Both the position numbers and the translations under genes were made by a program. A stretch of DNA of 52,878 nt, taken from contig NZ_AUGY01000058.1 in assembly GCF_000422905.1 (NCBI RefSeq), positions 1 through 52,878 on the forward strand. Direction: 5' to 3'. Below the pieces are notes generated by a model. The model was not told the DNA's origin and made no database searches. It saw only the letters and a program-made list of their open reading frames with translations. Within the stretch, counting starts at the first letter, position 1. The number at the start of each line of letters is the position of its first letter. This DNA comes from Paenibacillus alginolyticus DSM 5050 = NBRC 15375. GTDB taxonomy: Bacteria; Bacillota; Bacilli; Paenibacillales; NBRC-103111. Below, one piece after another: positions 8,584 through 17,591 of the stretch.

Positions 8584-8841
8584 ATGATGAAGCCAGCTGG
8601 AGTCGTTCGTAAAGTCGATCAATTGGGACGCATTGTACTGCCTAAATCATTAAGAAAGCGATATCAAATGAATGAAGGAGATCCTGTTGAAATTTTGGTG
8701 CAGGGTGACCATATCATTCTGGAGAGATATCGTCCAAAATGTGTGTTCTGCGGAAGTATGGAAAGTGTGAATGAATTCAAAGATCGCTATATTTGCGGCG
8801 TATGTGTAACTGAAATGAACTTGTTAAAGGTTAGAGCGTAA
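8584..8841 (+). CDS. AbrB/SpoVT-family regulator with four-cysteine tail
   Basis: An 85-residue swapped-hairpin DNA-binding protein. Residues 5-50 carry the AbrB core (GVVRKVDQLGRIVLPKSLR, then EGDPVEI and IILERY). The C-terminal 30 residues hold two CxxC pairs (Cys53/56 and Cys71/74) 14 residues apart, a zinc-knuckle-like arrangement that the classic B. subtilis AbrB lacks. The same layout occurs in the paralogue at 47249-47488. It likely acts as a transition-state or growth-phase regulator; metal or redox sensing by the tail is inference. Start ATG 8584 follows GAGGTG. A strong terminator follows at once, so it is a single-gene unit. Confidence 0.88.
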   Translation: MMKPAGVVRKVDQLGRIVLPKSLRKRYQMNEGDPVEILVQGDHIILERYRPKCVFCGSMESVNEFKDRYICGVCVTEMNLLKVRA

Positions 8842-8845
8842 TAGA

Positions 8846-8886
8846 AAAAGCATCTTTTCTCTTAATGGAGAAAGATGCTTTTTTAC
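8846..8886 (+). terminator. Rho-independent terminator after the AbrB-like gene
   Basis: An A-rich stem (AAAGCATCTTT ... AAAGATGCTTT) followed by a six-base T run, starting within 5 bases of the stop codon. Confidence 0.9.
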
Positions 8887-8901
8887 TTGCATTTCAATTG
8901 T

Positions 8902-9009
8902 CTACAGACCTTTTGTTTTGTCCTCGTTATAGGAAGCCGTCATCATAGCGACGATGAATAATAGAAAAACGGTGTTAACGAGCCAAAATGTAGCTGATAA
9001 ACCAAACAT
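8902..9009 (-). CDS. Small 35-residue membrane protein
   Basis: A short gene easily missed by size cut-offs. ATG (9009-9007) is preceded at ideal distance by AGGAGGTG (9022-9015), one of the best ribosome sites in the window, and the frame ends at TAG 8904-8902. The product starts MFGLSATFWLVN, has one hydrophobic segment (about residues 4-24) and a polar tail YNEDKTKGL. It has no charge pattern of a toxin or leader that I recognise and no family I can name. It lies alone between the AbrB terminator and the end of the phosphodiester glycosidase gene, with no visible downstream partner. Confidence 0.7.
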   Translation of the reverse strand: MFGLSATFWLVNTVFLLFIVAMMTASYNEDKTKGL

Positions 9010-9115
9010 TGCTGCACCTCCTAATTTGGGTTGTAAACCGTAAAAGCATATAGTTAAGGCTTATTATACCCAACCCTTCTAAAAAAAGAAACGAATAAAG
9101 TGTGAATAATTTCGG

Positions 9116-10189
9116 TTATTTAAAAAATAGAAAGTTGGTCGCTAGCGGCCTAAGCTTCCCATCGGACGGGCGATTGAGGACGCTGCCCCCCCATACTAAA
9201 GTGGTAGAGCCGCCCCCATCCAGATTATACGCATCGACTATGCCTAATTGCTGCATTTTGTCCTGCAGCTCAGTAAGTGTTGCTCCAGAATTACCACTCT
9301 CGTCATAGCCGTCGGTCACAATAAACAACAGCTGGTCGTGCTTGTAGTTGGCCATGACGGTCCGCGCTGCTCTTGACGGTGAGCTTTGCCACTGATAGGG
9401 AATCGACATCTTGTTGCCATTCTTCAGGAGAACCGGAACGAAGGTAGATCCCATAAGCGGGTTCAACTTGTCGAGCTCAGATTGAGAACTGAACTTACCG
9501 CCAATGAGCTTGCGGTCTTTATTCAGGCCAATGAAGGTCGTATCGTTATTGGTAGGAAAGAACCCATTCACATACTTGCCATTCATCATAGTTGTATCGA
9601 GCGGATAGCGTTTGCCTTTATTATCATCTGCGAAGCCGCCTGCATTCACACCAGCGATAGCCCCATAACGTGTGACTGCATCCAGCGTTGTTTCACTGGA
9701 GCCAATTTTATCCTTGCCAAGCACAAGTTTAATGGCCTTATCACTCTTAAGGTTTACTTTAAGTGCATAACCTTTATAATTGCTTTCATTTAAAGCGAAA
9801 AGTTTCAAGTCGATATTCCCAGAAGAAGCTTGTCTAATTGGGCTGCCGAGCTTGGCCGTTATCCGCGTATTATAGATAATGCCGGGTTTGGCAGCTTGTG
9901 CTGCAGCATTCTGGAGCATGGCTGCTACTTCCGCGGAGCTTTTCTCATAAAGTTGGAAATATTGCTGGATAATTGACTTGGTTTGCACAGCATCTGTATT
10001 CGCCTTAGTCAGCAAATTATCAAGCGTAAGCGTTTCTTGTTGAAAAGAGATCGGCGTAGACGCGTTATGTACCAATGGGTTGATAGGGACATTCGCCGAA
10101 ACGAAAAGCAGCCAAATCAGCATCCCCAGGAATGGGGCGATAGCAAGTAGAAGGATGCGGTTAATCTGTTGAATGCTAATTACGTTCAT
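9116..10189 (-). CDS. Membrane-anchored phosphodiester glycosidase domain protein (NAGPA-like)
   Basis: A 357-residue protein with one N-terminal membrane anchor (about 12-31) and an extracellular C-terminal domain. The end of the domain shows the family signature: VTDGYDESGNSGATLTEL, LDGGGSTTLVW and RPLATNFLFF. Related proteins act in exopolysaccharide or wall-polymer processing (NAGPA, DUF2233). The first half is helical and probably a spacer. The start ATG overlaps the stop of the upstream gene by one base (TAATG) and lacks a good ribosome site, so translation is probably coupled to the coiled-coil protein at 10189-10623. The two products likely work together at the cell envelope. Confidence 0.85.
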   Translation of the reverse strand: MNVISIQQINRILLLAIAPFLGMLIWLLFVSANVPINPLVHNASTPISFQQETLTLDNLLTKANTDAVQTKSIIQQYFQLYEKSSAEVAAMLQNAAAQAAKPGIIYNTRITAKLGSPIRQASSGNIDLKLFALNESNYKGYALKVNLKSDKAIKLVLGKDKIGSSETTLDAVTRYGAIAGVNAGGFADDNKGKRYPLDTTMMNGKYVNGFFPTNNDTTFIGLNKDRKLIGGKFSSQSELDKLNPLMGSTFVPVLLKNGNKMSIPYQWQSSPSRAARTVMANYKHDQLLFIVTDGYDESGNSGATLTELQDKMQQLGIVDAYNLDGGGSTTLVWGGSVLNRPSDGKLRPLATNFLFFK

Positions 10190-10623
10190 TACTTTAACAC
10201 ATCCAGATTTTTTTGCAGTTCTTCCAGCTTCTTCTTAACGTCGGCAAGCTGCGTATAGAGTTGGTTGCTGTTATCGGTTTTGCTGTTAGCGCTGTCCTTC
10301 GTGAAAGCCAGTAATTCATTCAGTGAGTCTACCTTTGTCTGTAAAGCTTTCATATCGGTCGTAACGCTATCTTTCAATTGGCTAACTTGCTTCTGATAGT
10401 CTTGTTGAACCACTTGCAATTGTTGCTGGGTTTGCTGTGCGATATCGGTTGCAATTTTTTGCCTCAAATGCTCTGTATACATCATAGCTGCGGCCACTCC
10501 GATTGCGATCAGCATGACCCAACCCACAAACAAGTATACGTACGTTTTCTTTCTTACCTTGGTAGCCTTCGAAGCAGCGCGAGGGAAAGAATTCGCAGTC
10601 GTAGTCTCGATGGGCATGTTCAT
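10189..10623 (-). CDS. Single-pass membrane protein with extracellular coiled coil
   Basis: A 144-residue protein of unknown function. A basic N-terminal arm (ASKATKVRKKTY) precedes one membrane span (about 29-50) and then a long Gln/Lys/Leu-rich coiled coil to the end. I use ATG 10623 because AGAGGTGA (10636-10629) lies 5 bases before it; an upstream TTG would fall inside that site. A possible -10 box TATACT lies at 10649-10644. Translation is coupled to the phosphodiester glycosidase gene, suggesting a scaffold or partner role. Confidence 0.75.
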   Translation of the reverse strand: MNMPIETTTANSFPRAASKATKVRKKTYVYLFVGWVMLIAIGVAAAMMYTEHLRQKIATDIAQQTQQQLQVVQQDYQKQVSQLKDSVTTDMKALQTKVDSLNELLAFTKDSANSKTDNSNQLYTQLADVKKKLEELQKNLDVLK

Positions 10624-10675
10624 GAAAATCACCTCTAATTACTAGTATAACATATTCCATATTTTTTACAGAATT

Positions 10676-12304
10676 TTAGATAGAATTCGCTGTTTTTCGA
10701 TATTCATTTGGGGTAAGCCCCTCTAGTTTTTTGAAAACTTTGCTGAAATATTTCTCGTCCTGGTAACCGACCATTTCAGCTACTTGAGAAATCCGAAGAT
10801 GTGGATTGCGCAGCAAAACCTTTGCTTTACTCATGCGAATTTGCCCTAAATAGTCAGAAAGGTTTACTTCAAACTCTTGTTTGAATTTCCGTGAGATGTA
10901 CTCGCGGCTGAGGTAGAAGCGATTCGCAATATCCTGAAGCGAAACATCTTCGTGATAGTGCTTTTCAAGGAACTCGGCGATTTCAAAAATAACGCTTTTG
11001 TCTTTCTGTTGACTTTCAAGAAGCAGCTTCGACAAGTGAACAATGCTCCGAGTGAGCTCCTGCTGCCATAAAGAGAGGGACAGGATCCCATACTCATCCA
11101 GCGGAACGATTAAACTGGATGGCTCATCCAGGAGAAGCTGCTTGACCTGATCTTCACTAATGTTTGAGAAAAATTGCTGCACCCACCGGCGCTTCATCAC
11201 CCTGTACTCCCGCCACCAATGATCGAGCTGTTCAAGTGTAATGGCTTCGCTCAGTTTGACGGCATCCATCCACGCTTGAACCGTTTCTTGAATTTGGTCA
11301 ATGCTGCCGCTGCGTATAGCGAGTTGAATTCGTTCCTCATATTGGCTGAAAGTAAGCGCAGGCTGAACGGTTTTGGCTGTTTTCAATGTACTATGAATCC
11401 ATGTTTCCTTGGCCTTGAGATTTCGCTGTCTGAGGGCATTGCGAGCTTCCTGATACGATAATGCCAAATCCGTAGGAAACGACTGAGAGCTTCCAATACC
11501 GAAGTCCACACGGGTATGAAGTGCGGTGCGTATACCTTCATTAATTTTTGCGAGAAATGCCTCGGAGCCAGATTGATCCTTCCATAGAAGCAATACAATT
11601 TCGTTATCGCTGTTCCAATGGCGGAAAGCGTAACCGCGCTGATCGTTAACCAGGAATTCATTACATATGTTAATAAGCGAGAAGAGCAGCAGGTCCAGAT
11701 TGTGACTGAACTTGTTCTTCACACTGCGTTCCATCGTATCTAAGGATAAAATAGCGACACGACATTCTCGAATTGTCCGAGATAAATGAAGCTCTTTCTC
11801 GAGCTGTTCGGCCGCTTGCTCATAAGCGGAGGGTTCGGCAATTAAGTTCGATAGCAGCTTGTCCCAATACATGGGTTTAATTTGGTTCATTTCGATATTC
11901 AGTTCTCGATTGGTATGACGAAGCTCCTCATCCTTATTCCAAGCATGAATGGCTTTATCTAACGCTTCATTTAACTGCTCGGGATCAATGGGCTTCAATA
12001 TATAGTCCGTTCCGCCATACTTCAACGTATGGCGAAGCAGAGAGAAGTCATCATGGCCGCTGATGACGATCGTTTTCGAGTTAGGGGCATGCGTATGCAG
12101 CCACTCGAGCAATTTTACGCCATTCATAATTGGCATCATCATATCGGTCATAATAATCGCAGGATGTTCACGATTTACGATCTCGATGGCCGATTCACCA
12201 TCTTGAGCTTCTAAGATCGTTTCTATGCCATGCTGCTTCCAGTTTACAAGCAGGCGGATAGCATCCCGCACATGCTTCTCATCATCAACAAGTAATACTT
12301 TCAT
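10676..12304 (-). CDS. YesN-like response regulator with AraC-type DNA-binding domain
   Basis: A 542-residue transcription factor. Receiver domain (1-120) with Asp54 in IIMTDMMMP and Lys in LKPID; a long helical middle region (about 130-430) typical of YesN proteins; C-terminal AraC double helix-turn-helix (about 440-540) with ISRKFKQEF and YFSKVFKKLEGLTPNEYRK. It overlaps the kinase gene upstream by four bases (ATGA), so the pair is translated together. It is expected to activate the divergent importer genes. Two importer promoters share TTCCACCT-N15-TCTGTGTT at one distance from the -10 box, which I infer to be its binding site. Confidence 0.93.
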   Translation of the reverse strand: MKVLLVDDEKHVRDAIRLLVNWKQHGIETILEAQDGESAIEIVNREHPAIIMTDMMMPIMNGVKLLEWLHTHAPNSKTIVISGHDDFSLLRHTLKYGGTDYILKPIDPEQLNEALDKAIHAWNKDEELRHTNRELNIEMNQIKPMYWDKLLSNLIAEPSAYEQAAEQLEKELHLSRTIRECRVAILSLDTMERSVKNKFSHNLDLLLFSLINICNEFLVNDQRGYAFRHWNSDNEIVLLLWKDQSGSEAFLAKINEGIRTALHTRVDFGIGSSQSFPTDLALSYQEARNALRQRNLKAKETWIHSTLKTAKTVQPALTFSQYEERIQLAIRSGSIDQIQETVQAWMDAVKLSEAITLEQLDHWWREYRVMKRRWVQQFFSNISEDQVKQLLLDEPSSLIVPLDEYGILSLSLWQQELTRSIVHLSKLLLESQQKDKSVIFEIAEFLEKHYHEDVSLQDIANRFYLSREYISRKFKQEFEVNLSDYLGQIRMSKAKVLLRNPHLRISQVAEMVGYQDEKYFSKVFKKLEGLTPNEYRKTANSI

Positions 12305-14112
12305 TCAAGTGCTCCCTTTTTCATAGGAATATGGATCACGATCCGTAGACCTTGGGGCTGTACGTGTTCAACATCTAGAAATGCATCATCAGTGAAGTAC
12401 AACTGTACTCTGGTCAGTACATTACTAAGCCCAATACAAGCCTCATCGGTTATCGATGGGGCATTCAGTCTGTTTCTTACTTCGCGGAGCCGCTCCTCGG
12501 TTATACCAATCCCGTTATCCTCCACGATGAGTTTCAAGTATTCATCTTCATGAACGATATGCTTCATCGCTTGAATACGTAATAAGCCCGAAGCTGAGGA
12601 GCTCGGTTTAAAGCCATGCTTGAAATAGTTTTCAACGAGAGGTTGAAGGATCATCTTGGGTACAGAGATTGCTTTCGTGCTTTCTTCGATATCATAAATA
12701 ATTTCGAATTGGTGCTCGAAGCGCTGTTTTTGCAGTTCGAGATAGGCTTTAATATGATCGAGTTCTTTACGTAAAGGAACGACGGATTCATTCGTGTTCA
12801 TGCTGTAATGCATCATTTTGGCAAGGGACGCAATCAAAGCATAGACCTTTGGTGCATCATGCTGCAAAGCTAGTGTTCCGATCGATTGGAGCGCGTTATT
12901 CAAAAAGTGAGGATTGATCTGAGCTTGAAGGGCCATAAGCTGATTCGATTTGTTCGCAAGCTCAAGACGATATTCACGCATGACCATTTGATTTAAATCC
13001 TGCATGAGGCCATGGAATCGATTAGCAAGAATCCCCATTTCATCCGTTCGAGCCAGTTCAATATCCGCGTTCAATTCACCTAATTGCACTTGCCCAGACT
13101 GTATGCGTGTGATGTAACGAATCAATTGTTTAATAGGTGCTGTAAATCGAATACTGATATAAACAGTTCCAGCAATAACAATCAACATAAAAAAAGTAAG
13201 CACTAAAGAGTTAATTAATGCTAACTGTCTGGCATTTTTCGTTAATTGATCGTAAGGAAGACGCTTGACGATCGTCCAGCTGACATAGTCAGTCTTCATT
13301 TTTTCATACACATTTATTCCCGCATAAGGGCCTTTGGTCCATTCATACGATCCTTTATCGAGCCCGCTGTGAATAGCTTCATTTCCCCAGCTGCTATCAA
13401 GAGGCTGTCCCCATTTCGCAGCATCTGGACCGAAGACAATGAACCCGTCATCATCAAGGATGTATAGCTCTTCTTGGTTATGGGTGAATAAGCTTTGGGA
13501 GATGTCAGAGATTAAATTAAGCTGAAGATCAATAACCAGCTCACCAATCGAGGTGTTACTCGGTGAGTACATGACCTTACGATGCATAGATAGGACAGGA
13601 GTTGGAGCAGAATACACGTTAAGTGCAATATTGTAATTATGACTTGGATGGGTCGTTTCAAAATAAACGCTTTTGTTATCAGGAAAAGGACGAAGAGACT
13701 CATATTTGCCTTTTGCGCTATTTTGATAGTCGTTGCTTGCCAAAAAAGAACGGTCACTAACGGAGGCGTAAAGGTAAATTTGTTTGATCTCTTTAACAGA
13801 ATGAGACATGACCTGAAGTCCGCTTTTGATAACCTTATCACTCATGTAGTTGATGTCTCGTTCGGTTTGCAAAATTTCGTAAAGCTGACCAAGTTCAGAC
13901 AAATGTTGACCTGTATAAATGGTCGTTGAAGCTTGGACAACACCATTTAAGTAGTTCAATATATTCATTTTTGCTTGGGAGATAAGGGCAGAATTATTCG
14001 TAATCGTGTCTTCCGTGACTCTTTCTTTCGTAAACAAGTAAGATACCACGATCGATGTAATAAACGGGACAAGGGTCGCAATGAGCAAAAATAGAATTAA
14101 TTTATTGCGCAT
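12301..14112 (-). CDS. YesM-like sensor histidine kinase
   Basis: A membrane kinase partner of the downstream regulator. Seen: N-terminal span (about residues 5-27), a large extracellular Cache-type sensor region, a second span (about 285-310), HAMP linker, the His_kinase block QINPHFLNNALQSIG with the acceptor histidine, and a C-terminal ATPase domain with VEDNGIGI. Start is uncertain: ATG 14112 gives 603 residues beginning MRNKLILFLL, while an in-frame TTG at 14127 adds five; neither has a clear ribosome site. It is divergent from the sugar importer and probably senses the sugar directly or through the binding protein. Confidence 0.9.
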   Translation of the reverse strand: MRNKLILFLLIATLVPFITSIVVSYLFTKERVTEDTITNNSALISQAKMNILNYLNGVVQASTTIYTGQHLSELGQLYEILQTERDINYMSDKVIKSGLQVMSHSVKEIKQIYLYASVSDRSFLASNDYQNSAKGKYESLRPFPDNKSVYFETTHPSHNYNIALNVYSAPTPVLSMHRKVMYSPSNTSIGELVIDLQLNLISDISQSLFTHNQEELYILDDDGFIVFGPDAAKWGQPLDSSWGNEAIHSGLDKGSYEWTKGPYAGINVYEKMKTDYVSWTIVKRLPYDQLTKNARQLALINSLVLTFFMLIVIAGTVYISIRFTAPIKQLIRYITRIQSGQVQLGELNADIELARTDEMGILANRFHGLMQDLNQMVMREYRLELANKSNQLMALQAQINPHFLNNALQSIGTLALQHDAPKVYALIASLAKMMHYSMNTNESVVPLRKELDHIKAYLELQKQRFEHQFEIIYDIEESTKAISVPKMILQPLVENYFKHGFKPSSSASGLLRIQAMKHIVHEDEYLKLIVEDNGIGITEERLREVRNRLNAPSITDEACIGLSNVLTRVQLYFTDDAFLDVEHVQPQGLRIVIHIPMKKGALE

Positions 14113-14192
14113 ACTATGTCGGAACAAGCGGCATCAACTCGGTTTCATAATAGAAGTTTTCACCCTACATTGTAGCAGGAGAGGTCAACAAA

Positions 14193-14248
14193 TTCCACCT
14201 AATGCATCACGAGAATCTGTGTTTTACCAAGAATAAGGGATTTATACT
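14193..14248 (+). promoter_or_regulatory. Promoter and bipartite operator of the sugar permease operon
   Basis: TTCCACCT (14193-14200), 15 bases, TCTGTGTT (14216-14223), 19 bases, then the -10 box TATACT (14243-14248). The same words with the same spacings precede the binding-protein gene at 16032-16087. The -35 position is non-consensus and lies inside the second word, as at activator-dependent promoters. Assignment to the adjacent YesN-like regulator is inferred. Confidence 0.7.
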
Positions 14249-14285
14249 TAAGGTATAGTTACATAATCGTAAGGGGGAAATTCCC

Positions 14286-15170
14286 ATGAAGAACAACAAA
14301 GGGCTAGCAGGACTTATCCAACAATGGGTGTTTATCGGACCAGCGTTGATCTTTTTCGCGCTCATTGTTGTTACTCCTTTTCTCATGAGTATTTATTATT
14401 CATTTACCGAGTGGAATGGTGTGACAACAACCGTGAAGTTCAACGGCTTAGATAATTTCAAGCACCTTCTTTTTCATGACACCGACTATCGCAACGCATT
14501 CTGGTTTACAACAAGAATAACCGTGACGGATGTCATTCTCACGAATCTTGTCGGGTTTCTTTTGGCGCTCTTGCTCACTCAGGCACTGAAAACCAGAAAT
14601 GTACTGCGTACTATTTTCTTCATGCCGAACGTGATTGGCGGACTTCTGCTTGGTTTCATTTGGCAGTTTATTTTCGTCAAAGGGTTCGCGACGTTAGGAG
14701 ATTTGACCCATATCAGTTTTTTTCAACTTCCTTGGTTGGGTGATGCACCTACAGCCTTCTGGGCAATCGCCATCGTCAGTATATGGCAAGGTTCGGGCTA
14801 CTTAATGATCATTTATATTGCGGCGCTATCGAATGTGCCCAAAGATATGGTTGAAGCGGCTTATATTGATGGAGCTACACGATTACAAGTGCTTAAGAAC
14901 ATTATAATACCACTCATTATGCCGGCTGTTACCGTATGTTTGTTCCTGACCATTTCATGGAACTTCAAGATGTTTGACCTGAACTTTGCCTTGACCAAAG
15001 GTGGACCGTTCAACTCAACAGAATCGGTTTCCATCAATATTTATCAAGAAGCTTTCCGCAATAACAACTATGGTTTAGGAACAGCAAAAGCGTTAGTATT
15101 CTTCGTTGTAGTGGCCATTATTTCGACCATCCAAGTCATGTATACGAAACGCAAGGAGGTTGAAGTTTAA
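14286..15170 (+). CDS. ABC sugar permease, MalF/UgpA type
   Basis: A 294-residue inner-membrane subunit with about six spans. EAA-loop motif VEAAYIDGATRLQVLKNI is present, as is the N-terminal pattern PALIFFALIVVTPFLMSIYYSFTEWNG of carbohydrate uptake family 1 permeases. ATG 14286 follows AAGGGGGAAA. The stop overlaps the next start by one base (TAATG), so the two permeases are coupled. Transcribed away from the two-component genes. Confidence 0.93.
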   Translation: MKNNKGLAGLIQQWVFIGPALIFFALIVVTPFLMSIYYSFTEWNGVTTTVKFNGLDNFKHLLFHDTDYRNAFWFTTRITVTDVILTNLVGFLLALLLTQALKTRNVLRTIFFMPNVIGGLLLGFIWQFIFVKGFATLGDLTHISFFQLPWLGDAPTAFWAIAIVSIWQGSGYLMIIYIAALSNVPKDMVEAAYIDGATRLQVLKNIIIPLIMPAVTVCLFLTISWNFKMFDLNFALTKGGPFNSTESVSINIYQEAFRNNNYGLGTAKALVFFVVVAIISTIQVMYTKRKEVEV

Positions 15171-16006
15171 TGGAATCCGTCAAAAAATACTCTGGACGAC
15201 TATTCACTCTCGAGGTGCTTGGCATCTTGATTGGACTCGTATTTCTAGTCCCTTTCTACTTTGTCATCGTCAACTCCCTTAAGACATTTCCGGAGCTGGC
15301 CGCCAGCACAGCGAAGCTTCCGTCAAGCTTATATCTTGACAACTATACGAAGGTATGGACAATCATGAAGTTCCCAAGTGCTTTTATGAACTCCTTAATT
15401 ATTACCGTGCTCAGTAATGTAGGGCTTGTGTTGATTAGTTCCATGGCCGCTTATCGAATGGTGCGCAAATCAAGTAAATTCAACAATCTCGTATTTATAG
15501 CTTTCGTTGCTGCTATGGTGATTCCGTTTCAATCCATCATGATTCCGCTCGTGCGTGTTGCGAGTCAAGTTGGACTTATGGATAGCAAGATCGGTTTGAT
15601 TATTTGTTACTTTGGATTCGGTGTTTCACTGAACGTATTCTTGTTCCATGGTTTTATTAAATCCATTCCGCTGGAGATTGAAGAATCAGCCACAGTGGAT
15701 GGATGCTCTCCGTATGGGGTATTTTGGCGAATTGTTTTCCCATTGTTAAAGCCAATGTCTACGACAGTCGTCATCTTAAACAGCTTATGGATATGGAATG
15801 ATTATTTGTTGCCTTCCCTCGTGTTAAATAGCCCAGATCTGAGAACAATACCTCTAGCAACGTTCTCTTTCTTTGGTCAATATACGAAGCAATGGGATTT
15901 GGCCTTAGCTGGTCTTACACTAGGCGTCCTGCCGATCGTTATTTTCTTTTTAGCCATGCAGAGACATATTGTTGAAGGTATAACGGCTGGCTCGGTAAAA
16001 GGTTAA
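15170..16006 (+). CDS. ABC sugar permease, MalG type
   Basis: A 278-residue second permease with about six spans, the EAA motif EIEESATVDGCSPYGVFWRI, and the conserved end HIVEGITAGSVKG. Begins on the last base of the preceding stop, with AAGGAGG just upstream. It forms the channel with the preceding subunit and receives sugar from the binding protein encoded after it. Confidence 0.93.
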   Translation: MESVKKYSGRLFTLEVLGILIGLVFLVPFYFVIVNSLKTFPELAASTAKLPSSLYLDNYTKVWTIMKFPSAFMNSLIITVLSNVGLVLISSMAAYRMVRKSSKFNNLVFIAFVAAMVIPFQSIMIPLVRVASQVGLMDSKIGLIICYFGFGVSLNVFLFHGFIKSIPLEIEESATVDGCSPYGVFWRIVFPLLKPMSTTVVILNSLWIWNDYLLPSLVLNSPDLRTIPLATFSFFGQYTKQWDLALAGLTLGVLPIVIFFLAMQRHIVEGITAGSVKG

Positions 16007-16031
16007 CAATTTTGCAAATATGTTCAAAATC

Positions 16032-16087
16032 TTCCACCTTTATGTTCAATATCCTCTGTGTTAAGGGTTTAAGTAAGTGTTTACAAT
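16032..16087 (+). promoter_or_regulatory. Second copy of the bipartite operator, promoter of the binding-protein gene
   Basis: TTCCACCT (16032-16039), 15 bases, TCTGTGTT (16055-16062), 19 bases, then TACAAT (16082-16087): same words, order and distances as at 14193-14248. Underneath it is a 22-base-period direct repeat ATGTTCAAWATCYTC (16020-16034 and 16042-16056), consistent with an AraC-type dimer site. It gives the binding protein its own promoter within the importer cluster. Confidence 0.7.
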
Positions 16088-16094
16088 AAACCAT

Positions 16095-16139
16095 GTAAGC
16101 TGATGACGAGCTAACGAATCGTTATCAGGGTAAGCTGAT
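16095..16139 (+). repeat. Leader inverted repeat flanked by a 10-base direct repeat
   Basis: CTGATGACGA (16100-16109) and TCGTTATCAG (16119-16128) pair with one mismatch. GTAAGCTGAT flanks the structure at 16095-16104 and 16130-16139. It lies between the promoter and the binding-protein start, so it would be in the 5' leader RNA. Role unknown. Confidence 0.55.
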
Positions 16140-16167
16140 TGAAACTTAAAAGGGAGGCTTTACCAAA

Positions 16168-17487
16168 ATGAAAAAATTAACAATGATCAGTATGGCAGCT
16201 GTACTTTCTCTATCTTTAGTTGCTACTGGCTGCGCGAAGAAAGAAACAGCGCCAACTCCAAGTGCAACTACGGGTGGAGCGGCAACAGCAACACCTGCTG
16301 CAGGCGGTAAACAAGTTACGATTAAAATGTTCCAATTCAAAGTAGAAATCGCCGATCAACTTGGCAAACTCGTTCAAGAATATCAAAAGCTAAATCCAAA
16401 CGTTAAAATTCAAGTGGATACAGTTGGCGGCGGTGCTGATTACGGCGCAGCTTTGCTTGCGAAGTTCAACTCCGGCGACAAACCGGATATTTTCAACAAC
16501 GGTGGTTTCACGGATCTCGATAAATGGATCGAAAACCTAGAAGATCTTTCCGATCAACCATGGGTCAATGATCTTGTAGACGTAGCGAAAGAGCCAATGA
16601 CGAAAAACGGTAAAATATATGGACAACCGCTGAACCTTGAAGGTTATGGTTTCCAATACAATAAAGACTTGTTTGCACAAGCTGGCATTACGGAATTGCC
16701 AAAAACGCTCACACAATTGGAAGATGCAGCTAAAAAGCTTCAAGCAAAAGGAATTACACCTTTTGAAACCGGCTATGGCGAGTGGTGGGTACTGGGTAAC
16801 CACTTCGTAAACCTACCGTTTGCTTACCAAAAGGATCCAAATGCTTTCATTGATGGTTTGAACAAAGGCACTGCTAAAATTCCGGGTAACGAAGTATTTA
16901 ACCAATGGACAAATCTATTTGATCTACAGTTGAAATACGGTAACAAAAATCCGCTTCAAACAGATTACAATACGCAAGTAACTGACTTTGCTACAGGTAA
17001 AGCAGCAATGACACAACAAGGTAACTGGACACAAGTTCAAATTACCAAAACAAATCCAAACATCAAAATTGGCTTCTTGCCAATGCCGATCAACGATGAC
17101 GCTGCAGCGAACGATAAATTGTTCGTTGGTGTACCAAACAACTGGGTTATCAACAAGAACTCTGCTGTGAAAGACGAAGCGAAGAAATTCTTGAACTGGA
17201 TGGTAACTTCCGATATCGGTAAGAAATACATTACAGAAGAATTCAAATTCATTCCTGCATTCAAATCCATTCCTGCTGACGAGAAAGTTCTAGGACCTTT
17301 GGCAGCTGACATTATCGCTTACAGCAAAGCTGGTAAAACACTTAGCTGGAACTGGTTCAAATTCCCAGGCGGCGAAGCTTCCAGTAAAAAATTCGGCGAT
17401 ATTATGCAAGGTTATGTAGCGAAGAAGTATACGAAGGATCAAATGCTTGAGGAATTCCAGAAAACATGGGATAGCCTTAAGAAGTAA
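16168..17487 (+). CDS. Extracellular sugar-binding lipoprotein
   Basis: A 439-residue family 1 binding protein. Signal peptide with lipobox VATGC (Cys22), then a Thr/Ala/Pro linker and a two-lobed periplasmic-binding-protein fold. Motifs such as VDTVGGGADYGAALLAKFNSGDK and FATGKAAMTQQGNW are those of mono- or oligosaccharide binders. ATG 16168 follows GGGAGGC. It has its own operator-promoter and a strong terminator, so it can be made in excess over the permeases. Third member of the importer with the two genes before it; the ATPase is absent from the window. Confidence 0.93.
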   Translation: MKKLTMISMAAVLSLSLVATGCAKKETAPTPSATTGGAATATPAAGGKQVTIKMFQFKVEIADQLGKLVQEYQKLNPNVKIQVDTVGGGADYGAALLAKFNSGDKPDIFNNGGFTDLDKWIENLEDLSDQPWVNDLVDVAKEPMTKNGKIYGQPLNLEGYGFQYNKDLFAQAGITELPKTLTQLEDAAKKLQAKGITPFETGYGEWWVLGNHFVNLPFAYQKDPNAFIDGLNKGTAKIPGNEVFNQWTNLFDLQLKYGNKNPLQTDYNTQVTDFATGKAAMTQQGNWTQVQITKTNPNIKIGFLPMPINDDAAANDKLFVGVPNNWVINKNSAVKDEAKKFLNWMVTSDIGKKYITEEFKFIPAFKSIPADEKVLGPLAADIIAYSKAGKTLSWNWFKFPGGEASSKKFGDIMQGYVAKKYTKDQMLEEFQKTWDSLKK

Positions 17488-17506
17488 CTCAATAATGGGT
17501 GGTAAT

Positions 17507-17537
17507 AAAGCCTCAGCGCCAATGCTGAGGCTTTTTG
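17507..17537 (+). terminator. Rho-independent terminator of the sugar importer cluster
   Basis: Perfect 11-base stem AAAGCCTCAGC (17507-17517) with its complement (17524-17534) and a T run. Confidence 0.9.
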
Positions 17538-17591
17538 CTGTTTAACAGAAAAGGAATAGGCTGTTACAATGAAGAGGACTGGAGGTCTATG

